Shown here piece after piece: positions 50,415-62,638 of a stretch of DNA of 64,000 bases. Every line of letters starts with the position of its first letter. The first letter of the stretch is position 1. A program made the translations under genes and the position numbers. The stretch lies in assembly GCA_947000775.1 (NCBI GenBank), contig CAMQGK010000247.1:720122-784121 (forward strand). The letters run 5' to 3'. This DNA is from Pterois miles. Taxonomy: Eukaryota > Chordata > Actinopteri > Perciformes > Scorpaenidae. Below the pieces are notes generated by a model. It was not told where the DNA came from, did no database searches, and saw nothing but the letters and a program-made list of their open reading frames with translations.

Positions 50415-53012
50415 GTGGGGACCAGGGACCTCAACGGACCAGACCCAGGCGGCAGAAGCTGGCCCTTGAGATGTGGAACGTCACCTCTCTGTGGGGGAAG
50501 GAGCTGGAGCTTGTACAGGAGGTGGAGCGCTACCAGCTAGATCTGGTGAGGCTTACCTCTATGCACAGCCTTGACTCTGGAACCGTTCTCCTGGATAGGG
50601 GTTGGACTCTATTCTTCTCTAGTGTTGCCCAGGATGTGAGGCACCAGGCGCCTTCGGGTTATGGGGGGATAACATTGACTGTTGTCTGTGCATACGCGCC
50701 AAACAGCAGCTCAGAGTATTTGGCCTTCTTGGAGACCCTGAATGGAGTCCTATATGGGGCTCCAGTAGGGGACTCCACAGTTCTTCTGGGGGACTTTAAC
50801 GCCTGTGTGGGCAACGATGGAGGCACCTGGAGAGGCGTGATTGGGATTGATGATTGCATCCTAGGCTGAAGGTCGATTAGCAATTTTGTGATTGTATCAT
50901 CTGATCTGAGGCCACATGTTTTGGACACTTGGGTGAAGACGTGGCAGAGCTGTCAACTGATCACCATCTGGTGATGAGTTGGGTCACAGGGTGGGGGAAG
51001 ACTTTGGACAGACCTGGTAAACCCAAATGAGTAGTGCAGGTGAACTGGGAACGTCTGGAGAAGGCCCCTGTCCGAGAGATCTTCAACTCACACCTCCTGT
51101 AAGAGCTTTTATGGCATCCCTGTGGAGGCTGGGGGCATTGAACCTGAGTGGGCAATGTTTACAGCGTCCACTGCTGAAGCTGTGGTGGTGAGCTGTGGCC
51201 TGAAGGTCTTAGGTGCCTCAAGGGGCAGTAACCCACAAACACCGTGGTGGACAAAGGTGGTCAGGGAAGCCGTCTGACTGAAGAAGTAGTCCTTCCCGGA
51301 TATGTTATCTCGGAGGACTCTGGAGGCAGTTGTAAGATACTGACAGGCACGTAGGACGGCAGCTGCTGCCATAAAGGAGGCAAAGCAGCGGGTGTGGGAG
51401 GAGTTTGGAGAAGCCATGGAGAAGGACTTTCAGTCTGCACCATCCAGCACCTCAGGAGGGGGAAACGGGGGACCATCCAAGTTGTGTACAGTAAGGATGG
51501 GACACTGTTGACCTCAACTGAGGAGGTAATCGGGCAGTGGAGGAACTCCTGAACCCAACTAATACGCCTTCTCTTGTAGAGGCAGAGCTGGAAGCTGATG
51601 GGGGATCATCGTCAATTTCTTTGGGGGAAGTCACTGAGGTAGTTAAACAGCTCCACAGTGACAAAGCTCTGTGGATTGACAAGATCCACCCAGAAATGCT
51701 GAAGGCTTTGGGTGTGGAGGGACTGTCATGGATGACATGTCTCTTCAGCATCGCATGGAAGTCGGGGACAGTGCCTAAGGAGTGGCAGACTGGGGTGTTG
51801 GTCCCCCTGTTCAAAAAGGGGGACCAGAGAGTGTGTGCCAATTTTCAGGGGTATCACATTACTCAGCCTCCCTGGGAAAGTCTACTCCAGGGCGCTGGAA
51901 ATGAGGGTTTGGCGGATAGCCTAACTTCAGATTGAAGAGCAACGATGCAGATTTCGCCCTGACCATGAAACAACGGACCAGCTCTTCACTCTCACAAGGA
52001 TCCTGGAGGGAGCCTGGGAGTAAGGCCATCCTTCGAGGGATTCTGTGGGAGATGCTGCGGGAGTATGGGGTGAGGTGGTCACTTCTCAGGGCCATCCAAT
52101 CGCTTTACTCCCAAAGCAAGAGCTGTGTCTGGGTTCTCAGCAGTAAGGCAGGCTTATTTCTGGTGGGGGTTGGCCTCTGCCAGCGTTGCGCCTTATCACC
52201 AATCCTGTTTGTGATATTCATGAACAGGATATCAAGGCGTAGTCGGGGGAGGAGGGTTTGCAGATCGGTGTGCTGAGGATCTCATCACTGCTTTTTGCAG
52301 ATGATGTGGACCTGCTGGCATCATCGGTCTGTAACCTCTAGCACTTGCTGGATCGGTTCGCAGCTGAGTGTGAATTTGCTGGGATAAGGATCAGCAGCTC
52401 TAAATCTGAGGCCATGGTTCTCAGCAAGAAACTGTTGGATTGTCTACTCCGGGTAGGGAATGAGTCTTTACCCCAAGTGAAGGAGTTCAAGTACCTCAGG
52501 GTCTTGTTTGCAAGTGAGGGAACAATGGAGCTTGAGATTGGCCAGAGAATCGGAGCAGCGGGGGCAGTATTGCAGTGGCTTTACCGAACTGTTGTGACGA
52601 AGATTGAGCTGAACTGGAAGGCAAAGCTCTTGATCTACCAGTCAATCTTCGTTCCTCCTCTCACCTATGGCCATGAGGGCTGGGTCATGACTAAAAGAAC
52701 TAGATCGCGGGTACAAGAAGCCGAAATGTTTTTTTTGCCAGTTGAGGTGGTTTGGGCATCTGATAAGGATACCCCCTGTGTGTCTCCCTAGGGAGGTGTT
52801 CCAGGCACGAACAACTGGGAGGAGGTCCCGGGGAAGACCCAGGACAAGGTGGAGAGATTATATCTCCACACTGGCCTGGGAACGCCTCGGCATCCCCCAG
52901 TCAGAGCTAGTTAATATGGCCCGGGAAAGGGGAGTTTGGGGTCCCCTGCTGGAGCTGTTGCCCTCACGACCTGACCCCAGATAAGCGGTTGAAGATGAGA
53001 TGAGACGAGACA
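50415..53012 (+). mobile_element. Rex3-like (RTE clade) non-LTR retrotransposon, degenerate
   Basis: Broken frames read in order: AP endonuclease (EMWNVTSL; VVCAYAPN; VLLGDFNACVGND at about 50780-50815), linker, reverse transcriptase (LFTLTRILEGAWE; LREYGVRWSLLRAIQSLY; ALSPILFVIFMNRISRR; LFADDV at 52291-52308), and C-terminus (EFKYLRVLF; LTYGHEGWVMTKRTRSRVQ; GRPRTRWRDYISTLAWERLG). Bases 51783-51802 match a published Rex3 primer site at 19 of 20, as I remember it. The tail is CCAGATAAGCGGTTGAAGAT then GATGAGAC units. Stops and frameshifts separate the parts. Near 52020 the segment with the first catalytic aspartate motif is absent, and about 35 codons are missing near 52735. It is inactive. 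Confidence 0.9.
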
Positions 53013-56000
53013 AACAGTGAAGTCGGGGATTCAGTTAGAAGCTCCAAAAGTACTGAAAGCTGAACACACTTCTTTCTCTCTGGTCTCCTGCACACTTGTT
53101 TGAGGGGGAGAGGGGGCGTTGTTGCAGATTTGGTCTTTGGTTTTAAACTAAACAAAAAAGGGGAGTCAGAGAACGCAAATGAACAAAGTGACTTGTAAAC
53201 TGTGTGATAAAGAAGTCAGGACTAAAGATGGAAATGCCACAAATCTCCGCTCCCTTCTTAAAACTCACCATCCAGAAGACCAAAACTCCTCTCATGGTGA
53301 GGATTCAGCCCTCAATCAAAGGTAACTAGTTACTAGTCACCAGCTGACTGATCTGATTTATTGATCTCAGCATGTCATTGTGTAAAATAGCGCTGCTAAT
53401 TGTCTACATTGTGGCCACTTATGTATTGCAATGTACATTATGTGTCTTCCGTCCAGAGACATTTATATCTACATGCATCTCTCGTTGGCATTTTTTGGAC
53501 AATAATATCGTACATCGTCTTTTTACTTATAGCAATATCGTCAGTAGTCGAAATTTCAATATCGGCCAATCCTAATACTTATTTCTCGCCTCAAATGTTT
53601 TCAGAAACATCTTGCAGTATACTGAGAAACAGACATTACAATAAGGAGACAATACTTGTCTGACCATTTTAAGCATTCATTCAAAACTCAGCATTACTCC
53701 TGCTCCTCTACACACGAGTGTGTGCCATCTGCTCTTTTGTATATGTTTGAACATTTCAACCCTTTTTCATCAAGAGCATCAGTTTTTGTCAAGTGCATCT
53801 CAAGATTAACTCACTGAGCACGCCACCATCTTTTCGGCCTCAGTTTTGTCTGTTGCTGACTCATAGAGCCACAGATGTCTTGTTTTCATCACTGAAAAAA
53901 AAAATCTGCTAGTGCAGTGAGATTTTTTCCCAACAGCTTCCTGTATGACTCAACCTTACCAAGGCTTTTCTAAATTAATGTGTGATTACCTTGAAAGACG
54001 AGTAAAAGCCAAATATTGTAACACTTGATTCTACACATAAAACTGTTAATTTGTATTGGCAACAGGTTGAAACTAATACCACGGCAGATTTGTTTACTTG
54101 TTTTCAAACAATAAAACCTTTATGTTAATTAATGACTTGACAATGTGGAAATTTGTGCAGCGCAGATAAACAGTGTTATTGCTGTTGTAGAATGTGGAGG
54201 GATTGAAAAGTCTGTGGAAAAATAAATCACAACATATTTATCTCCTGCAGAAAACCCAATGAGACAATAAATGTGTGCAGATGTATGCCAGGGTGGGGCA
54301 GGAAGACAGAAATTCATTAATTAAGGGAAAGGTCTTAATTTAAACAAAAATTGCATAAGGAAAACATAATCATCTGTCTGTAACATTGTCTGTTTTGTAA
54401 CTATTCATTTGACAAAAATATATCAATGCACAAATGGTACATGTCGCAGCTGTTCAGTCAGGTAGATACATGGATAATTAGTGTGGTGCTGATGATGGTT
54501 GTGATTTATCAATAGATCTGATGAAATAGATCTGCTCTGCGTGCCGCTCCGACTCATCTAATGTGGATGTTGATTGGAGCCTTCACCCAACCTGAGGGAC
54601 ACTGGATGACTTTAATGATGTGTTATCAGGCAGGGCAGACTACTTCTTTCTATTTTATCAAATCAACATGAACTATATTAAAAGAAAATGCTCATTCTTT
54701 ATCTTGGCTTCAGTGACATCTGTAAGGAAAGGACTACAACATCCGGGGTCAGATACATGAAACGGAGGGTTTGCATGGAGTCAGATCTGTCTCAGTATTA
54801 ATGAATGCACACAGAAGGATTCACAGATGTATTTTGTGATAAATATATAAATGACTCTCTCCACAAAAATAATTTTCAATGCACACAAAATTAGTTATTG
54901 TTGTAAATAAATGTAAAATAAATCCACATATAAAACAATATGGTTCACAAATATATATCTGGTGCCCACATAAACATTTCTTTTAAGTAATTGTAACAGA
55001 AATCCACATATACATGTATTTAAAAGTATGTGTTTTTACCCAAAACATGTCTGGACGGTGTTACATTTATATATAAACTGTTGAACCTTCATTTACAAAC
55101 TGCTTCTCATGAGTGAACTTCACTGCATTTGTGTTCGGGTTTTTTGAGACTCCCCTGACATGCACCAATCTACAAATGCCCTTTTGTGAACAGGAAATTA
55201 TCTGTAGCCAATCAGATGCCTCCGTAGCAGCCAATCACATGAGCGTGCCACCAAAAGAGGGTATGATATGTGGCGATGGTCATTTATATATAAATCCCAA
55301 AATACATTTGTGATTTTTTTCTTTGTACATTCATTAATATTGTGACTGCTCTGACTTCATAGGTTTGAAGCATAAAATCTTGTGTAGGCACAAAATGAAA
55401 AACATGCATACGGTATGCAGTGTTTTTCCTGGATTCCTAAAAACCTGCCTTTTTAACTGGTTTGAGCTGATTCTCAACTGAATTTTATGGTTCCACCTGC
55501 CCCAAAATTGGTGTTTTGTGCTTCTATTCACCATAGTTTGCAGTAAATGATGTCCAAAAAAAGTTTAAGGTAGAGAGTGAAGAGAAAAACATGGAGAAAA
55601 CACCAGCCGGCCCAGGCAGAACGAGATCAAAAACGTATAAAAAAAATATAAATTTAGTTTTTTTTGCAAAATCAGATTTTCACATTTTTTGAACTACACT
55701 ATTTCAACTTCCTGTGTGACAAGATTTTGTTTATTAATATAAGAGCTAAAAATATGAGCTCAGCAGAGTTCAAGCCTCCACCATGAATGAACACTGACAC
55801 ATCTCCTCTGAGCATAAACTTAAATCATCATCATAAGCCAGAAAATAAGACTCGCTCTGCTCTCAGTCTTGCATAGTCAGCATACACTAACAGCCCCGCA
55901 GCAACCATTGTATCATTACGCACCATTACATACTGCGAGTCATAAGAGCCTTGTGATTGATCACTTAGGAAAGAGTATAATTTATGATTCGACTTGTATT

Positions 56001-56689
56001 TTAGTGCATGTTTGGACTGATGTGTAAAGCTGTTTACTCATTGTCTTGCTGGAATAAAAATCCTGCTTCCTGCTAGAAATTACACTGCGTGAGACTCTAC
56101 TGAGACGCCATGACTCAACCTTGTGAACAGATTAAAGGGACACTGGTGGCACTGCATGATTAGTTTGTATCACGTGATCTTCCAGTATGAGCATGACTCA
56201 ACTCAAATGTTGACCATTAAAATGACACAGCATCAGAATATTTTGCTTTCACAGCTGAGTTAATAGTGTTTTTACATAACCGAGAACAAACAGAGTTATA
56301 CAGGGATGACATACTGTGTTTTTGTTGGCCAATCAGGAAGTTCAGTCGCCAAATGCCAATGGGATTTTCCATTGGGTTTTGTATTATTGTAGAAAATGAG
56401 CTCTGTGGCAAATAAACGTTTATGATACTGACATGTTTTGTTCTGTAACATAATCTCCTGAAGTGTGAATGCAATCATGAGAAGTAAAAAGCTAACTAAT
56501 TGTTTTTTATCTCTACTAATTTCTTTAACACATTAAAGCAACTTGCAATTTTCAGGGAGCAGCAGGTTCAGCTGGGTTTTTAAAGCTAGAGTGAAGATAC
56601 TGGTAATAAATGAAACTTAGAAAACTTCAGGAATCCAAACCAATCATGTCATACTAGTTAAATAACACTCCAAACCTATGCTTAATCTT
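53013..56689. other. non-coding DNA, no gene recognised
   Basis: AT-rich. The block at about 54840-55330 has a repeat-like look (recurring CCACATA and ACAAATATATATC phrases) but I could not assign it. No open frame has a domain. Confidence 0.45.
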
Positions 56690-57114
56690 ACAGAGGAAAA
56701 TAGGTTCTCTGGGTACCCACGAGTCTCCCCTTTACAGACATGCCCACTGTATGATAATCACATCCAGTTTGGGTCAAGTCATAGTCAAGTCAGCACTCTG
56801 ACACACTGACAGCTGTTGTTGCCTGTTGGGCTGCAGTTTGCCATGTTATGATTTCAGCATATTTTTTATGTTAAAATTCAGTACCTTTGATGGTTTCTGG
56901 ACAATAATTGTTATTGATTTCCAATAATAAATACATACATAAGTTTGCATAAAGCAAGCATATTTACCCACTCCCATGTCGATAAAAGTATTAAATACTT
57001 GACAAATCTCCCTTTAAGGTGCATTTTGAACAGATAAAAATGTGCAATTGGAATTAAGTATGGACAATCATAGGATTAATTGCAATTCAATATTTTAATC
57101 AACTGACAGCCCTA
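56690..57114 (-). repeat. hAT-like MITE copy, one end intact
   Basis: In reverse orientation it ends at TAGGGCTGTCAG (57113) and shares ATAATAAATACATACAT, GCATAAAGC and ATGTTATGATT phrases with the copies at 40255 and 60762. Confidence 0.7.
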
Positions 57115-58899
57115 CTAAAAACCCATTTATTTACGGACGAGGGGGCCAGAAGTGCTAAAATGCTAATTCTTTAGGATTCATTCCTGTAGTACTCTATACT
57201 TTTAATGAATAATTACGCAAGCTGTGAACATGCAAGCGACGTTATGACGTTATGAAATTTTCTAATATCTTTCACACTGAGGACTTGAGCAGGTTTTAAC
57301 CAGGGTTGATTGTGTGTATGAAAGGGTTGACTTGCATTGATCGACTTGCATTTGCAACCCACGTTGAGAGGTGGGTCAGACCAGGGTCGATTTCAGTGTG
57401 AACTGCATGGACCAGGGTTGCTAACAAATGGAGCAGGGCAACGTCGCAACGTCCGTAACGCAACAGTCACAGGTCACTGTGACTCCTAAACAAACGGCGG
57501 GACGTCACGGCAAGACATTGAGGTGTGGGAGCTGCTGGCTGTCTCTGCAGTGAGGAAGAAAAAAGTGGTAGAATAGAGGACGATGAGAAACAACAGTGTA
57601 GTGTTAAACAAACATAACTAGGCGGCCGAATAAGAGACATCCGCTGCTATGTTTCATGGAAACACCCCGCACAGTTTCTATTTGTCACGTTACCTTTTGA
57701 ACTTTTTATCTTTTCACATAAAACTGCAAAAAGACACATTTGTCACTTGTTAAATCTGTTATAAAGTACCAAACCCAATCGTAGTTCATTACATTATCGA
57801 GCTCTTAGGAAATTAAATTAAATATAATCTCATTTTATTACATTTGGACAAGCTTTTATATTATCCAACAGTTGCCACAGGCCCAGCTGAAAGACTTTAG
57901 TAGGTCTACTATATGAAGCAAATCTTTACTGGGATGGTGGAGAGAGTGAAATGTACATTTCTAGTGTCTAATGCTTTTGTAAATGTTGCTGTATTCTCAT
58001 ATTTGATAGCACAATGTCTGATATATGATAAATGGGTACTGTAGACAGCTGTGTGTACTATATTTACTCTGTATCCCAAAAACATGCATCATTGCACACA
58101 TTGATGATGCCACTATCATGTGAATCAGGTATTGCTTTGCAATAGCTCCCTCCTGCTCAACCCTGTGTCATAGAAACTCCTTTTAAACTGTATATTACTA
58201 ATTTATTTTCACAATTACATTGTGCAGGAGACACAATTGCTACCTGGACTGCAGTAGCAGACAGTTTTTTCTATTGAATGAGGAGCTACATTTTTGTACC
58301 ATGCACAGATTATACGAGTACAATTCAAACTACAACCTGCAAAATGATCATACAGTTGATCAATACATCTCTGAAACAGTTTCAACAAAAACTGAACATT
58401 AAAACTTTCATGAAAGATTTATTGCAGGACTGTTTAACTGAGGCCTAGACACCAACCCGACATCAGACACCTAGCTGTGACGAAGGTCTCCAGTTCGCCT
58501 CACGTCACATTTGTCCTCGCCAAAAAGTTGCACTCGATTACACGATTACAGCCTATGGCCAACTATGTCATATGTTCTGCACCTGTGCAAGAGGAAATAA
58601 CTCTCCACACCAGGAGGCGGTAGTAGTTTGTATTTGTCATTCAGGAAGGGAAACCAGAAGACCGAGGACTGCGGGTATACAGTATACGAGCCGTCATTAT
58701 GATATGTACATGAAACAAAGCGACGTCTGACGACCATTTTCACACCACTCTCCCTCACCACTTAGCTTCAGCTTCATTCCAGATGGCCATGTTGCTGTGA
58801 AAATATCCATGGATTCCAATAATCAGATCAAATAAAGATGAAAAATGAGAAGAGCCTCCTGTGTTTTTCATCTTGACTTTACCCGGTGGCTTGCTTTCC
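57115..58899. other. non-coding DNA, no gene recognised
   Basis: Only short frames without domains. Confidence 0.45.
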
Positions 58900-59115
58900 T
58901 GACATCCATTTCTCTTCTCCTACGCTGATTCATTTAAACCGAACCGCCAATCAGATCGATTTCTGTCACCGAAGGGCGCTGACATGCTTAATTGCCCGAA
59001 AAACTCAGACACAGGTAGACTAGTGCCGACAGTGTGGGACTCACCGCAAACACCAGGCCAATGGACGTTCACTGACGGCCTCAAACAAACCAAACGGCTT
59101 GGTGTGCAGGACCTT
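58900..59115 (-). repeat. dispersed repeat, inverted relative of about 1119-1290
   Basis: The reverse complement shares ACACCAAGC, GTTTGAGGCC, GTCCCACACTGT and flanking phrases with the copy near the left end of the window. Family unknown. Confidence 0.55.
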
Positions 59116-59804
59116 TAGACTGCATTAGTTTCAGCTCGGTGTTGTAATAAACTGGTAACTGAGGGTGTACTGCTTAAAAATATCAAATGGGATAGTTAAA
59201 GTAAAGTGTTACAATATGATTTAAGTGTATATGAATAAAATTGACTTGACTCTGCAGTGCACCTGTAAGATACCAAATAATATACAAGTATTTGCCCAAA
59301 TTCCATATCACATACAACTCTGCTTGATGAAATAATGTGTCTATCATGACTGCTTTTTTAAATAAATAGCAATTTTTCAGTGAAACTGACATAGTCATTG
59401 TTTTTGTGCATATGTATCATTTATTCATCCGTCTGCTGCGCTCCACAAGATGCACAGAGCAGCACTTGTCTCTCCTGTCAGATATATCTGCCCTCTTGTA
59501 ATCTGAAATTCCACTTTCCCCAGAATCCCTCGTCTCTCCACGCACTCCTCTGTTCACACCCAGTCACCCCTCTCTTCCTCTCTCCTGCCCCCTTTTTTAC
59601 CTCTCTCTATCTCTTTCCCTCTCTTTCTCGCACACATGCACAAGCTTTTGCCAAGTTGTTAAATTTGAGCTCTCCATCTTCTTTCTCACACACACAGAGG
59701 TAAACACAGCTTGGCAAAAATAGCATTCATCTCTGCATCCATCTCTGATTCTGGGCTCAAACATGAGAATCCATTGGCAGGAAATTCTCTTTCTCTATCT
59801 CTCT

Positions 59805-59870
<66 letters not shown>

Positions 59871-60760
59871 TCTATCTCAACACAAATTGAATTTGTGGTC
59901 TTGACAGGGCAAGAGGACAGGGAGGACGAATAAAAATCACCTCATTACGAACACCCTGACACACACACATCCCCTCGACCCCACACACACACACACACAC
60001 ACTCGCGCAGACAGACATACACAGACAGGTCATTCACATGCATTAAGGGTGGAAATAGAAAAGCCTTGAATCCTGATCAAAAGTCATTTGGTGTGTAAAT
60101 GCTGACAGGCGAGCGCAGCGGGCCACATGAGATCAGAGATGCTGTTCGGCGGAGAGACGACGGGAATAACGAACAGACGGACGGAGCAACAATGACGTGC
60201 ACAGTTGTGGAGGTTGGACTAACGATGATTATGATTAAACTGATGACTGATGAAGGTCACGGTGACAATATAAGCGCTGAAAGTGACGATAATGATGTTC
60301 TCTCACTCTTTATCTCATCCCTTCCCTCACTGATGAAGCCTGTGATTTTCCAGCTGCACATGAATGTTGTTGATGGTCTCGGTGATAACTCCGGGTTTGA
60401 CTGACGACTTCCTGCGGTGCGACCGTGACTGCAATTTAGAGTCCAAGGTGCAGCTGAAGAGATTATTGATCGAGGCAGACAGGTTAGATATTATCATAAC
60501 AAGACCTGCAAACTCTCTTGCTTTTAATTTTGTTTCAAGAATCTTGATTTATGCACAGACGGTAGATGTGATAGACAACATGGGATACAATTTTGAATTA
60601 TTAAATTTATGCCACCAGATGAATAATTAGTGCATACAAATTAAAAAATGAAAATAGTTATCGCATGAAGTATGTTAAAGGAGGTTTAAAGAAGGAATAT
60701 TAAATCTGAAATAATTGACATGTTGGCCACCAGTAGATACAAATTATGATATCATACTAA
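59116..60760. repeat. non-coding DNA with (CA)n microsatellites
   Basis: A pure CA run of about 32 units lies at 59805-59868 and a shorter one at 59982-60001. The flanks are CT-rich (59570-59630). The 101-codon frame at 60099-60404 has no recognisable domain. Confidence 0.6.
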
Positions 60761-60761
60761 C

Positions 60762-61068
60762 TAGGGCTGTCAATTGATATAAATATTTATTCCCACAATT
60801 ATAATCCCTCAATTGTCCATGGTTAATTGTAATTAAATGCTAAATATCACACATTTTTTTTATCTGTATAAAATACCTTAATACCTAGCTTTAAAGAAAA
60901 ATGCTTGCTTAATGCAAATGTATGTACTGTATATGCAGTATTATTATTTTATTGGAGATCAATTAATAACACAAAACAATGACAAATATAGCCCAGAAAC
61001 CCTCACAGGTACTGCATTTAGCATAAAAAATCTGGGAAAACTTCAGCTGCAGCCCAACAGGCAACAAC
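60762..61068 (+). repeat. hAT-like MITE copy, 3' truncated
   Basis: It starts TAGGGCTGTCAATTGATATA and shares AATAACACAAAACAATGAC, AAATAT and AGAAACCCTCACAGGTACTG with the element at 40255-40888. Confidence 0.75.
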
Positions 61069-62158
61069 AGTGAGTAAATTTGCTGAACAGTAGCCACTGG
61101 TGGCTATAGGTGGAAATCACAGGGGAACAGTAAATGCTGAAATGTACTGGAACAGTAGAGCAAAAGAGAGAGGTGCCATAAAATCTGTGAAACGGCTCAC
61201 TATTTTCAACTGAAAATCAATATCTAAGGTTGGCTAACATTTGCCACCATAAGCTAGCTATTTGCAGTTGAGTTTTTGGCCACCTGGTTAAAGTAAATCA
61301 AATACTCACTTTAAGCTCTTCAGCTCTGATTGTTTTAACTCTGCTTTTGGTCTCCATCAACTGGTGCTGTTGCTGAAAACAATACTGTGAACCAAAACAG
61401 TAACGTTTCGGTTGAAACAATCTGTAGAGTTGAGGAGAACTGAAAATATTGTTCATAGCTACTTTAAAGACAGCAAAAGTTAACCCCTGAATCACAGCTC
61501 AAAATAAACTCATTTAGAGTGAAACTGAAACAACAGTTATTGTAGCCTAAAGGTTAGTGAGCAGTTCAGTCCCTGCTGAGGGCTGTGACTAAAATTTTGG
61601 ATGCACATCCCCAACACATCCAACCCCAGACACCACAAAAGGGTCTTTAACATGTCTTAATTATTTCATATCTTATTTATTCAGTTAACTTCAATTATAT
61701 ATTTTAATTTTTTTACTTCTCAACATGAAGGTCCAGCACTACCCCCAGGTTGCCAAATTCCCAGAGAAAATACAGAGGATATAGCCTCAGTGTCCTCAAT
61801 GATAGCTACAGCCCTGTCCTGTGACTGACAGGATAAATCTGGGTGGAGAAAGTAAAATAGCAGCGTCACCACTACTGAGCAGGAACCCTCACTACTGCTC
61901 CACACCTCTCAGTGACCAACAGACCAGACTGTGGTTGTTCTGGACAGCTTCCATGTGTGAATATTAAGAATATTAATTTGAGAAAATTGATTCAGGAATT
62001 AGAGGGAACCACTAACGTGCTGTAAAAAGTCCTTCAGACTTCCAGACGAGTATAAATACACCATCATGCGATGAACCGCATTTCACACTGCAATACTAAC
62101 TGGATGCTTATTTGAGAAAAGACTGGGGGAAAAAACCTTGATATGCCAGATGCTAAGA

Positions 62159-62159
<1 letters not shown>
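61069..62159. other. non-coding DNA, no gene recognised
   Basis: No domain or repeat assigned. Confidence 0.4.

Positions 62160-62244
<85 letters not shown>
62160..62244. repeat. long (AT)n microsatellite
   Basis: About 42 uninterrupted AT units, ending in TGTGTGTG. Such self-complementary tracts can form cruciforms. Confidence 0.95.
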
Positions 62245-62252
<8 letters not shown>

Positions 62253-62547
62253 AGCATGGTCACTCTATACACAGCTTTAAAGCTGCATGTACATTGAGCA
62301 TTCTCTGTTTTCTCTTACAAATCCTGCCGTCCTTGGATGGCTGTAACCCTTAAACCTTTGACAGCTCACAATTTCTCATAAAGAGAAAAGAAAATAGGAT
62401 TTTCTGCACCTTCTCCCTCTCTTACACACACACATGCACAGTCACACAATACAAAATACACTTTTGTATTAGCGTCAGGAATGTTTTCCCAAAGGAAATA
62501 ACGAGTAAGTCACATGATGAATATCCTGTTCACTCTAGAGCATATTT

Positions 62548-62564
62548 GTGTGTGTGTGTGTGTG

Positions 62565-62637
<73 letters not shown>
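62548..62637. repeat. long (TG)n microsatellite
   Basis: About 44 TG units with one TTTT interruption, followed by a GCGTGCGCGCG stretch that favours Z-DNA. Confidence 0.95.

Positions 62638-62638
<1 letters not shown>

Noticed and set aside
59982..60404. 101-codon open frame downstream of CA repeats
   Set aside because: Acidic, low-complexity translation with no recognised domain, no plausible exon partners and no family match.
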